A DNA stretch of 51,749 nt from Hyphomicrobiales bacterium (GTDB lineage Bacteria > Pseudomonadota > Alphaproteobacteria > Rhizobiales > Xanthobacteraceae), in NCBI GenBank assembly GCA_017305595.1, contig JAFKKL010000009.1, positions 1 to 51,749 on the forward strand, given 5' to 3'. Shown piece after piece: positions 17,767-25,367 of this stretch (within the stretch, counting starts at the first letter, position 1; every line of letters begins with the position of its first letter). The translations under genes were made by a program, and so were the position numbers. The notes beneath the pieces were generated by a model that was given only the letters and a program-made list of their open reading frames with translations, was not told the DNA's origin and ran no database searches.

Positions 17767-19260
17767 ATGGCTGCAACCATTTTGATCGCCGATGACGACG
17801 CCGTGCAGCGCCGTCTCGTAGAGAACATGGTGCAGCGGGGCGGCTACGAGGCCGTGGTGGTCGACTCAGGCGACGCCGCGCTGGCGCGGCTGACCGATCC
17901 GGACGCAACCCCGATCGACGCCGTGGTGCTCGATTTGGTGATGCCCGGCCTCGACGGCATGGGCGTCCTCAGCGGCATGCGCGAGGCTGGCTTGAATACT
18001 CCCGTCATCGTCCAGACCGCCCATGGCGGCATCGACAACGTGGTCTCGGCGATGCGCGCCGGAGCCCACGATTTCGTGGTCAAGCCGGTCGGCGCCGAAC
18101 GCTTGCATGTGTCCTTGCGCAACGCGCTTAACACCAGCGCGCTGAAGGGCGAACTGCAACGCATCAGGCACAGCCGCGAAGGCAAACTGACCTTCGCCGA
18201 TATCGTCACCCGCAACGAGGCCATGGCCGCCGTGCTGCGCACGGCGCGCAAGGCGGCCGCCTCGACCATCCCGGTGCTGATCGAAGGCGAATCCGGCGTC
18301 GGCAAGGAATTGATGGCCCGCGCCATCCACGGCAGCGGTGAACGCGCCAGCAAGCCTTTCATTGCGGTCAACTGCGGCGCGATCCCGGATAATCTGGTGG
18401 AATCGATCTTGTTCGGCCACGAGAAAGGCGCGTTCACCGGCGCCACCGAGCGCCACACCGGCAAATTCGTCGAAGCCTCCGGTGGCACGCTATTTCTCGA
18501 TGAAGTCAGCGAATTGCCGCTCAACGCTCAGGTAAAGCTGTTGCGCGCCTTGCAGGAAGGCACCGTAGAGGCCGTCGGAGGCCGCCGCCCGGTCAAGGTC
18601 GACGTGCGGATCATCTCGGCGACCAACCGCAAACTGCTCGATCAGGTCAAAGCCGGCCATTTCCGGGAGGATCTGTTCTACCGCCTGCATGTGCTGCCGT
18701 TTACCGTGCCGCCGCTGCGCAGCCGGCGCGAGGACATTGCACATCTGGTGCGACACTTCCTGGCGCGGTTCTGCGCCGAGGAAAATCGCGTCATTACTGG
18801 CGTCAGCGGCGAAGCCATGACCCGGCTGACTCAACTCGACTGGCCCGGCAATATCCGGCAACTGGAAAACACGATCTACCGCGCCGTAGTGCTGAGCGAG
18901 ACCGATCAACTCGGACTCGCGGATTTTCCCCAGCTGGCCGCGCCGTTGCTCGACACTCTCGATTATTCCGAGGAACCGCTGACGATCGAACCGGCTTTCC
19001 ATTCGACCGCGCCGGCATTGGCGGGTAATGACATACCCATTGCACCGCTACCAAACGGCTCTCTCGCCATGCTGACGGATGCCGGTGAGATGCGCCCGCT
19101 GGAAGAGATCGAGAACGAAGTCATCCGTTTCGCGATCGCGCACTATCGCGGCCAGATGTCCGAGGTGGCGCGCCGTCTGAAGATCGGGCGATCGACGCTC
19201 TATCGGAAACTCGACGACGCGGCGGCAGCCGACGCGATGGAATCGTCAAAGAACCGATAA
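17767..19260 (+). CDS. Sigma-54-dependent response regulator, NtrC family, TacA-like
   Basis: 497-residue transcriptional activator from ATG at 17767 (GGGGAG upstream). The receiver domain (1-120) has the acidic DDD pocket, phospho-acceptor Asp56 in VVLDLVMPG, the switch Thr in VQTAHGG and Lys in VVKPVG. The AAA+ domain (about 150-380) has Walker A GESGVGKEL, the sigma-54 contact motif GAFTGA, Walker B GGTLFLDEV and the arginine-finger region FREDLFYRL. The C-terminal Fis-type helix-turn-helix is MSEVARRLKIGRSTLYRKL. No kinase gene is adjacent. The length, the QRRL start of helix 1 and the AVNCGAIPDNLVESILFGHE segment resemble Caulobacter TacA; other NtrC-type assignments remain possible. Confidence 0.92.
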   Translation: MAATILIADDDAVQRRLVENMVQRGGYEAVVVDSGDAALARLTDPDATPIDAVVLDLVMPGLDGMGVLSGMREAGLNTPVIVQTAHGGIDNVVSAMRAGAHDFVVKPVGAERLHVSLRNALNTSALKGELQRIRHSREGKLTFADIVTRNEAMAAVLRTARKAAASTIPVLIEGESGVGKELMARAIHGSGERASKPFIAVNCGAIPDNLVESILFGHEKGAFTGATERHTGKFVEASGGTLFLDEVSELPLNAQVKLLRALQEGTVEAVGGRRPVKVDVRIISATNRKLLDQVKAGHFREDLFYRLHVLPFTVPPLRSRREDIAHLVRHFLARFCAEENRVITGVSGEAMTRLTQLDWPGNIRQLENTIYRAVVLSETDQLGLADFPQLAAPLLDTLDYSEEPLTIEPAFHSTAPALAGNDIPIAPLPNGSLAMLTDAGEMRPLEEIENEVIRFAIAHYRGQMSEVARRLKIGRSTLYRKLDDAAAADAMESSKNR

Positions 19261-19444
19261 AGCGATCCGCAACGCCGTAAACGCGAAGCGTGGCACGGAT
19301 GTCACACACAGTTGGCATCTGACAAACGTTGGACGTCGATTGAACCGTTGCGGTCCGGTGACATACACACGCAAAAGTGACCAGTCGGCCACGCGCACGT
19401 TGCAAACGATCGGTTTCCCGGTCAGTTTGTCGTGAACCATTCGG

Positions 19445-19460
19445 TGGCACGCTGGTTGCT
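19445..19460 (+). promoter_or_regulatory. Sigma-54 promoter (-24/-12)
   Basis: TGGCACGCTGGTTGCT matches the consensus TGGCACG-N4-TTGCW at every fixed position. The start site would fall near 19471. It reads away from the TacA-like gene, toward the L,D-transpeptidase gene 290 bases further on. Confidence 0.75.
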
Positions 19461-19470
19461 TAAGCGCCAT

Positions 19471-19533
19471 GCGTGTATCCTGCGGATGAATCGTGGCGTG
19501 CCCGCGCTGTGTTGCATTTCGCGGGGCTTTTTG
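19471..19533 (+). ncRNA. Candidate short sigma-54-driven transcript
   Basis: The interval begins where transcription from the sigma-54 promoter would start. It ends in a 6-bp stem (CCCGCG/CGCGGG, 19501-19525) followed by GGCTTTTTG, a possible intrinsic terminator. The product would be an RNA of about 60 nt. The loop is long (13 nt) and the stem short, so readthrough into the downstream gene is equally possible. Confidence 0.3.
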
Positions 19534-19628
19534 TTCGCGGAACCATATGCAAGGAACCGCGCATCCAGCCGCAGTGTTACGTTGCGGACAGTCGAAGTGA
19601 CGGCGTGGGGCGGCGCGAGCCGACGACG

Positions 19629-19662
19629 TTGACACTTTGGCAAAGTTGACACTTTGGCAAAG
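19629..19662. repeat. Tandem direct repeat, 2 x 17 bp
   Basis: TTGACACTTTGGCAAAG occurs twice with no gap. Each unit holds the 11-bp palindrome CTTTGGCAAAG and a TTGACA that looks like a -35 element. It lies about 90 bases upstream of the L,D-transpeptidase start and is a likely operator or promoter element. Confidence 0.7.
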
Positions 19663-19750
19663 GTGCCATGACACGCTGCGCGCACTTGAGAGCAGAACTG
19701 TTCTAAACGTTGAACAGTTTCGCCGAGAGATAGAGCGAAAGGTTAGAGGA

Positions 19751-21886
19751 ATGCGGAAGGACTCGACTGGCCGACATGCAATGAGCCGTGGTGGATTTGA
19801 CCGCGTGCTGATGGCCGTGGCGGCGACATTCCTGACGGTTTCGGCCTCGAACGCATTCGCGCAGACCGCCCCGGCGCAAAACAATGCCGCCGAACTGGCG
19901 ATCGATGCCGCGGTTCCCGTACCCGACACCAGCATCGTGCCGCCGCCCACCGCCGCCGATATCGCCGCGACGCCATCGAATGCGGCAGCAAGCACCTCCG
20001 CCTCTCCCGCATCGGCCGACAAGACCGAAACCACCGCGAGCACAACGTCCGCGACCGCACCGGCGGCCAGCGTGACGGCGCCTGCCGCTCCGTCCGACAC
20101 CGCCCAGCAGGCCAAGGAGCCGGCTGCCGCTCCCGCCGCCGAAGCCCCCGCGAAGACCGCCAGCAAGGTCGCTCCGGCCGATCAACCGGTCGCCGAAAAG
20201 CTGCGCGACACGCTGCAAACCCAGGCCGCAAAATTCTTCGATCGCAAGAACGAACGCGCCGCCGTGGAGAAGTTCTACGCCGCGCGCGATTACGCGCCGC
20301 TGTGGACCGAGGGCGGCGCCCTCACCGCACGGGCCAAGAGCGTCGTGTCGCGCCTTAACGATGCCGCCGCCGACGGCCTCAACCCGGCCGAATATCCGGT
20401 GCCCAATTTCGGCACCGCGACCGGCCCCGATGCCTTGGCGGAAGCCGACCTCAAGCTGACCGCCAGCATGCTGGACTACGCACGTCAGGCGCAGAGCGGC
20501 CAGATGCACTGGTCGCAGGTCAGCGCCGACATTCAATATCCAGAACACCCGGTCGATCCCAACGAGGTGCTTGCCAACGTCTCGGCGGCGAAGGACGCCT
20601 CAGTAGCGCTGCAAGCCTATAACCCGCCGCAAAAGCTCTACAAGGAACTGCGCACCAAGCTCGCCGAATTGCGCGGCCAGTCCGAAGGTCCGGTGACGCT
20701 GCTGCCGGAAGGTCCGAAGCTCTCGCTTGCCCGAAAGACCAAGAAGAATCCGCATCCGGTCGCGATGGAAGATGACCGCGTGCCGCAACTGCGCGCCAAG
20801 CTCGGCGTCACCGAAAATCCCGACGATACCCACTATGACGCCACCGTCGCCGCGGCTGTCCGCAAATTTCAGGCTCATGCCGGCCTGAAGGCGACCGGCG
20901 TGCTCGACGACCACACCGTGAAGGCCATCAACAGCCCGAAGCGGGATCGCGAGATCGATACCATTATCGTCAACATGGAGCGCTGGCGCTGGTTGCCGCG
21001 CCAGCTCGGCGCGCCGTCGCTCGGCAATGCCTATGCCATCCTCAACATTCCGGATTTCACCCTGAAGGTGATGCACAACGGCGCTGAGGTCTGGAAGACC
21101 CGCGTGGTGGTCGGCAAGCCGGGCAAGCACGCCACGCCGCTCCTGACCGAGACGATGAAATACATTACGGTCAACCCGACCTGGAACGTGCCGCCGTCGA
21201 TCATCAACAACGAGTACCTGCCGGCCTTGCAGCAGGACCCGACCGTGCTCGACCGCATGGGGCTGAAGCTGCAACAGAACCGCGACGGCACCATCCACAT
21301 TTCGCAGCCGCCGGGCGAACGCAACGCGCTGGGCCGCATTCGCTTCAACTTCCCGAACAAGTTCCTGGTGTATCAGCACGACACGCCGGACAAGAACCTG
21401 TTCTCGCGTGACGTCCGCGCATTCAGCCACGGCTGCATGCGAGTGCAGAACCCCGATCAATATGCGGCGGTGCTGCTGAACATCGCGATGCCGAACGAGC
21501 ATTACACGCCGGAGAAAATCCGCTCGATGTACGGCAACAGCGAACGCGACATCAAGTTCGCGACGCCGATCCCGGTGAACATCACCTACCAGACCGCGTT
21601 CGTCGACGATGCCGGCAAGCTGCATACCCGCAGCGACATCTACGGGCGCGACTCGGCCATGCTGGCGCTGCTGCGCAACAGCAAGAACAAGAACCTCGAA
21701 GCGGTGGTGGCTCACGCCCAGCCGAACTACTCGCGGCCACGAGCCCAGCTCCCGGTCGCGGCGAACGACCGCGGCGGGTTCGGCTATGACAGCGGACCGA
21801 ATTTCTTCGAGCGGCTGTTCGGCATCCCCACCCAGGCCCCGCCGCCGGCCGCCGAATATGGTCAGCGCCGGAGAATTTATCGCTAG
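19751..21886 (+). CDS. L,D-transpeptidase (YcbB/LdtD type)
   Basis: Exported peptidoglycan cross-linking enzyme, 711 residues from ATG at 19751, with GAGGA just upstream. The N-terminal signal or anchor is VLMAVAATFLTVSASNAFAQ (about 21-40), then an Ala/Pro/Thr-rich linker to about residue 140. The YcbB-type scaffold domain contains FYAARDYAPLWTEGGALTAR. A peptidoglycan-binding domain follows (VAAAVRKFQAHAGLKATGVL). The YkuD catalytic domain has LNIPDFTLKVMHNGAEVW and the active-site motif FSHGCMRVQNP with its Cys. It makes 3-3 cross-links in the periplasm. The next gene is a DUF882/M15 peptidase, so the pair suggests cell-wall remodelling. Confidence 0.93.
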   Translation: MRKDSTGRHAMSRGGFDRVLMAVAATFLTVSASNAFAQTAPAQNNAAELAIDAAVPVPDTSIVPPPTAADIAATPSNAAASTSASPASADKTETTASTTSATAPAASVTAPAAPSDTAQQAKEPAAAPAAEAPAKTASKVAPADQPVAEKLRDTLQTQAAKFFDRKNERAAVEKFYAARDYAPLWTEGGALTARAKSVVSRLNDAAADGLNPAEYPVPNFGTATGPDALAEADLKLTASMLDYARQAQSGQMHWSQVSADIQYPEHPVDPNEVLANVSAAKDASVALQAYNPPQKLYKELRTKLAELRGQSEGPVTLLPEGPKLSLARKTKKNPHPVAMEDDRVPQLRAKLGVTENPDDTHYDATVAAAVRKFQAHAGLKATGVLDDHTVKAINSPKRDREIDTIIVNMERWRWLPRQLGAPSLGNAYAILNIPDFTLKVMHNGAEVWKTRVVVGKPGKHATPLLTETMKYITVNPTWNVPPSIINNEYLPALQQDPTVLDRMGLKLQQNRDGTIHISQPPGERNALGRIRFNFPNKFLVYQHDTPDKNLFSRDVRAFSHGCMRVQNPDQYAAVLLNIAMPNEHYTPEKIRSMYGNSERDIKFATPIPVNITYQTAFVDDAGKLHTRSDIYGRDSAMLALLRNSKNKNLEAVVAHAQPNYSRPRAQLPVAANDRGGFGYDSGPNFFERLFGIPTQAPPPAAEYGQRRRIYR

Positions 21887-21927
21887 GCCAGATTCGCTTC
21901 GATTGAACGAAATTTATCTGCAATATC

Positions 21928-21958
21928 AACGGGCTCCGTCGTAATGGCGGGGCCCGTT
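21928..21958 (+). terminator. Terminator-like hairpin after the L,D-transpeptidase
   Basis: An 11-bp stem with one G-U pair (AACGGGCTCCG with CGGGGCCCGTT) around a 9-base loop, 40 bases after the stop. The tail is TCCGTTAACC, so termination may be weak. Confidence 0.5.
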
Positions 21959-22091
21959 CCGTTAACCATTGTCCACCTCGCCGCTGGGCGCGGGCTATTT
22001 TTTGCCATACTCGCTGGGCTAGGTTTCTTTCTTCAATCCGAATTGGGGGTAAATCTCGATTAACCCTCCTGATTTAAGCCTCGTTATCCCT

Positions 22092-22122
22092 CTTTCGCTG
22101 CATGGGGTTGCGAAAGGGTTTT
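22092..22122 (+). terminator. Second terminator-like hairpin upstream of the M15 peptidase
   Basis: CTTTCGC and GCGAAAG form a 7-bp stem around an 11-base loop, followed by GGTTTTG. It ends only 18 bases before the next start, so it could also control translation of that gene. Confidence 0.35.
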
Positions 22123-22139
22123 GACTGAACGTCCTCTGG

Positions 22140-23765
22140 GTGGGCTCATTCGTGCCGGTCGGTTTTGCACGCGTTTTCAAATCGCTGACCTTGTCACGCG
22201 CCGGCTACGGCGTTGGCCTGACGTCGCTGTTGCTTCTCGCCGGCGCCGGTTCGGTCCATGACGCCACCGCGTCCCGCGAAACCCGCACGCTGTCGTTCCA
22301 CCACACCCATTCCGGCGAAGACCTGACCGTCACCTACAAGCGCAACGGCCGCTACGACGAGGCCGCGCTGAAGCAGCTCAATCATTTCCTGCGCGACTGG
22401 CGAAACCAGGCGCAGACCACGATGGACCCGCACCTGTTCGACATTTTGTGGGAAGTCTATCGTGACGTCGACGGCAAGAAGCCGATCCAGATCATTTCGT
22501 CCTACCGCTCCCCCGCCACCAATTCCATGCTTCGCCGCCGCTCCGCCCACACCGGCGTCGCGCGCCACAGCCAGCACATGCTCGGCCGCGCCATGGACTT
22601 CTTCATTCCCGGCGTGCCGCTGGAGCAAATCCGTTTCGCCGGGCTCCGCCTGCAACGCGGCGGCGTCGGCTTCTACCCGACTTCCGGATCGCCGTTCGTC
22701 CACCTCGACACCGGCAGCATCCGTCACTGGCCGCGGATGACCTACGATCAACTCGCGCGCGTCTTCCCCAACGGCCGTACCGTACATGTGCCGTCCAACG
22801 GCAAGCCGTTGCCCGGCTACCAACTGGCGCTCGCCGACGTCCAGAAGCGCGGTCAGGGCGACGACAGCTTCTCATTCGCGAAGCCCAAGAGCCTGCTCGC
22901 ATCGCTATTCAAGTCGAAGTCCAATGACGAGGATGACGAGGCACCGGCTAGCAACGCATCTTCTGGCAACGCCCCCACCGCCCAGCCTGCACCGGCTCCC
23001 GTCGTAACCGCGGCCGCCATTCCGGCCGAACCCGTGCCGCTGCCGCGCCCCAAGCCCGTCATTGCAGCGAGCTACCAGGTCGCCTCGGCCGACAACGTCG
23101 TCCCGGCGCCCACGCCCGCCAGGCAGGAAACGGTGGCCAGCACCGAACCTAAATTCAGGACGCCGGCCGATATCATCAATTCACGCGGCTTCTGGGGCGA
23201 CACGCCGCCGACCAAGCCAAAGCAGGCGACGCCGGCGCAGGTCGCCGCCATCAGCGCGCGGCAGGCACTCTCCAACGCCGTCGATCCGCAGCCGACCGCC
23301 AGCATCGACCACGCTTTCCATGCTCTCGCCTTCGCGCCGGTACCCTCGCCGCTTGATCGCGCCCATATCGTCGCGGCCAGCGCGCCGATTCCACGCCATC
23401 TGCGACCGCGCCCGGCCAAGCACAGTCCGATGTCCGTCAACGACGTGACGACCGTGGTGGCGAAAGGCCATCAGGGCCGCGATGGCCGGATTACGGTCTC
23501 GACGCGGCTGGCGTCCGCCGCCAAGGGCGACACCGTCTGGATGCGCGCGATGATCCTGTCGCCGAGCGCAACCACGGCGATGTCCTCGACCGTGTTTGGC
23601 GAGCCGGACATGACGGCGATGCGGGTTCACTTCGTCAAGCCGCAAACCACCGTCGCGGCGAATTTCTCCAGCGACCCGCAGCCCGGCATGGTCTGCGACC
23701 GCTTCACCGGCGCGGCCGTCGCCACCGTCCCGACGGTGACCTTCCAAACCGCCGCGCTGCGTTAG
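22140..23765 (+). CDS. DUF882 / M15-type peptidoglycan peptidase
   Basis: 541-residue exported protein. The start is GTG at 22140 (GTG at 22152 also possible). The signal-like segment is SRAGYGVGLTSLLLLAGAGS. The DUF882 (YcbK-like) catalytic domain spans about 45-225 and keeps ISSYRSPATNSMLRRRS, VARHSQHMLGRAMDFFIPGV and SPFVHLDTGSIRHWPRM, which supply the His/Asp zinc ligands expected of the M15-like fold. The remaining ~300 residues are Pro/Ala-rich and low complexity, with a short conserved-looking end (DTVWMRAMILSPSATTAMSS). It likely trims peptidoglycan peptides. It follows the L,D-transpeptidase gene. Confidence 0.9.
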   Translation: MGSFVPVGFARVFKSLTLSRAGYGVGLTSLLLLAGAGSVHDATASRETRTLSFHHTHSGEDLTVTYKRNGRYDEAALKQLNHFLRDWRNQAQTTMDPHLFDILWEVYRDVDGKKPIQIISSYRSPATNSMLRRRSAHTGVARHSQHMLGRAMDFFIPGVPLEQIRFAGLRLQRGGVGFYPTSGSPFVHLDTGSIRHWPRMTYDQLARVFPNGRTVHVPSNGKPLPGYQLALADVQKRGQGDDSFSFAKPKSLLASLFKSKSNDEDDEAPASNASSGNAPTAQPAPAPVVTAAAIPAEPVPLPRPKPVIAASYQVASADNVVPAPTPARQETVASTEPKFRTPADIINSRGFWGDTPPTKPKQATPAQVAAISARQALSNAVDPQPTASIDHAFHALAFAPVPSPLDRAHIVAASAPIPRHLRPRPAKHSPMSVNDVTTVVAKGHQGRDGRITVSTRLASAAKGDTVWMRAMILSPSATTAMSSTVFGEPDMTAMRVHFVKPQTTVAANFSSDPQPGMVCDRFTGAAVATVPTVTFQTAALR

Positions 23766-23853
23766 AATTTCCTGAAGCTAACGTTGTGAGCATTGCTCAC
23801 GCGCAGAGTTGATCCGCGCGTCCGCCCGTTGTGTCTAAAAGAAGTGGATTAGC

Positions 23854-24123
23854 TCAGAGCATCCCCAGCGCCTGGAGATAGGTCTCCAGAATGGTTTCCT
23901 GCTCGGCGCGTTCGTTGGCGTCCTGCTTGCGCATCCGCACGATGGTGCGCAGCGCCTTGACGTCGTAGCCATTGCCCTTGGCCTCGGCATAGACATCGCG
24001 GATGTCGTCGGAGATGGCCTTCTTCTCTTCTTCCAGCCGCTCGATACGCTCGATGATGGCCTTGAGCTGATCCTTGGCAAAGCGGGTCGCGGGCTCGTCC
24101 TGGACGGCGGCAGCGGTGGCCAT
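23854..24123 (-). CDS. gapR: GapR family nucleoid-associated protein (DUF2312)
   Basis: 89-residue DNA-binding protein. In Caulobacter, GapR binds overtwisted DNA ahead of replication and transcription forks and stimulates topoisomerases. The family core is present: [20 protein letters not shown], then [30 protein letters not shown] and the C-terminal [17 protein letters not shown] lies upstream of the ATG. It is followed upstream on the same strand by a DUF1244 gene with its own terminator. Confidence 0.93.
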   Translation of the reverse strand: MATAAAVQDEPATRFAKDQLKAIIERIERLEEEKKAISDDIRDVYAEAKGNGYDVKALRTIVRMRKQDANERAEQETILETYLQALGML

Positions 24124-24254
24124 CGTGCACTCCTACTGAACTGAAAATGAATCGGCGGGGGCCGGAAGCGGCACCGCATTGTCGGGCGACACTCAAGACT
24201 GATGCGCCTTTCGTCAAGGCAGCATCCGGCTCATCCACAGCGGCCCCACAGAAG

Positions 24255-24280
24255 AAAAAACGGCGTGACCGTGCGCGCCG
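24255..24280 (-). terminator. Terminator of the DUF1244 gene
   Basis: On the minus strand a 5-bp CGGCG/CGCCG stem with a 10-base loop runs straight into six T residues, 14 bases after the DUF1244 stop. The stem is short but the T tract is good. Confidence 0.5.
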
Positions 24281-24293
24281 CTATTGTGTTGCC

Positions 24294-24596
24294 TCAGTGG
24301 CCGCTTTGCGCCTTGGCCATCGCGGCCAGCTGTTCCGGCGTGGCACTGCCCTGATATTTTTCCTTCCAGGTTTCGTACGGCATCCCGTAGACCGCCTCGC
24401 GGCTTTCGTCCTTGCTCAGCGCGACGCCCTTGGCGTCGGCAGCTTCCTTCATCCAGTTGGACAGGCAGTTGCGGCAGAACCCGGCGAGATTCATCAGGTC
24501 GATGTTCTGCACGTCGGTTCGCTCGCGCAGATGGGCCACCAGGCGGCGAAATACGGCAGCTTCCAGTTCGGTGGTGGTTTTCTTGTCGATCGCCAT
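24294..24596 (-). CDS. DUF1244 family protein
   Basis: 100-residue cytoplasmic protein. The core VFRRLVAHLRERTDVQNIDL, then MNLAGFCRNCLSNWMKEAAD and GMPYETWKEKYQ, is diagnostic of DUF1244, which has a conserved CRNCL pair of cysteines. A metal-binding role is often suggested, but no function is established to my knowledge. It stands upstream of gapR on the same strand, with a terminator between. Confidence 0.9.
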   Translation of the reverse strand: MAIDKKTTTELEAAVFRRLVAHLRERTDVQNIDLMNLAGFCRNCLSNWMKEAADAKGVALSKDESREAVYGMPYETWKEKYQGSATPEQLAAMAKAQSGH

Positions 24597-24794
24597 GGCG
24601 CAACTCTCATCGTTAAGTCCCGGGACGTTAACCCAAAATGGGGCCCCTCACAGATTTTTCCACCTCGATGTGCAAAAAGCCACATCACGCGTAGGCGCGT
24701 GCCGGCATTCGGCCGCGCTGTCCCGGTCACCATCGGTTGAGCCGGCGTCGTTGGAGCGCGCCAAATCGCCAATGCTTTGCTATAGCTGGACTGG

Positions 24795-25367
24795 ATGACC
24801 CGAGACGATTCTCCGTACCGCCGTATTTTGCGCCGCCTGCGCGCCGCCATCCCGATGTGCGCCATTGCGCTTGCCGCGATGTGCTGGTCGATTGCGCCCG
24901 CGCATGCGGACTTCCGGCTCTGCAACAACACCTCCAGCCGCGTCGGCATCGCGCTCGGCTACAAAGATGCCGAGGGGTGGGTCACGGAAGGCTGGTGGAA
25001 CGTGTCGTCGCGCAGTTGCGAAACCCTGCTAAGGGGAACGCTGATCGCGCGGTACTATTACATCTACGCTCTCGATTACGACCGCGGCGGCGAATGGTCG
25101 GGTCAGGCTTTCATGTGTTCACGCGACAAGGAATTCACCATCCGGGGGACCGAGAACTGCCTGGCGCGCGGCTTTGACCGCACCGGCTTTTTCGAAGTCG
25201 ACACTGGCGAACAACGCTCATGGACCGTCCAATTGACCGAAGCCGGCCAACAGAACCCCAACGGCGCACCGCCCGGCCCGCTGCCGGGATTGCCGAACGC
25301 CCCGCACACCACGACGCCGGGCGGCCCCGGCTTGCCGCCAGCGACGCTGCCCGGGACCAAGCAATGA
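24795..25367 (+). CDS. DUF1036 periplasmic protein
   Basis: 190 residues. The signal peptide is about 1-38 (MCAIALAAMCWSIAPAHA, cleaved before DFRLCNNTS). The mature domain has FRLCNNTSSRVGIALGYKDA, EGWVTEGWWNVSSRSCETLL, YYIYALDYDRGGEWSG and FEVDTGEQRSWTVQLTE, typical of the DUF1036 family, with four Cys that may form disulfides. The C-terminal 40 residues are Pro/Gly-rich. Function unknown. The stop overlaps the pyk start (ATGA), an unusual coupling of an exported protein with a glycolytic enzyme. Confidence 0.88.
   Translation: MTRDDSPYRRILRRLRAAIPMCAIALAAMCWSIAPAHADFRLCNNTSSRVGIALGYKDAEGWVTEGWWNVSSRSCETLLRGTLIARYYYIYALDYDRGGEWSGQAFMCSRDKEFTIRGTENCLARGFDRTGFFEVDTGEQRSWTVQLTEAGQQNPNGAPPGPLPGLPNAPHTTTPGGPGLPPATLPGTKQ

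Larger units (their letters stand above)
19261..19750. other. Gene-free 490-bp regulatory region
   Basis: I see no coding gene here. It holds several TGTCAC/GTGACA words between about 19308 and 19380 that could be activator sites, a consensus sigma-54 promoter, a terminator-like hairpin and a tandem 17-bp repeat, in that order, before the L,D-transpeptidase gene. Confidence 0.6.

Noticed and set aside
24613-24631. TTAA-N11-TTAA upstream of the DUF1244 gene, considered as a CtrA box
   Set aside because: The spacer is 11 bases, not 7.
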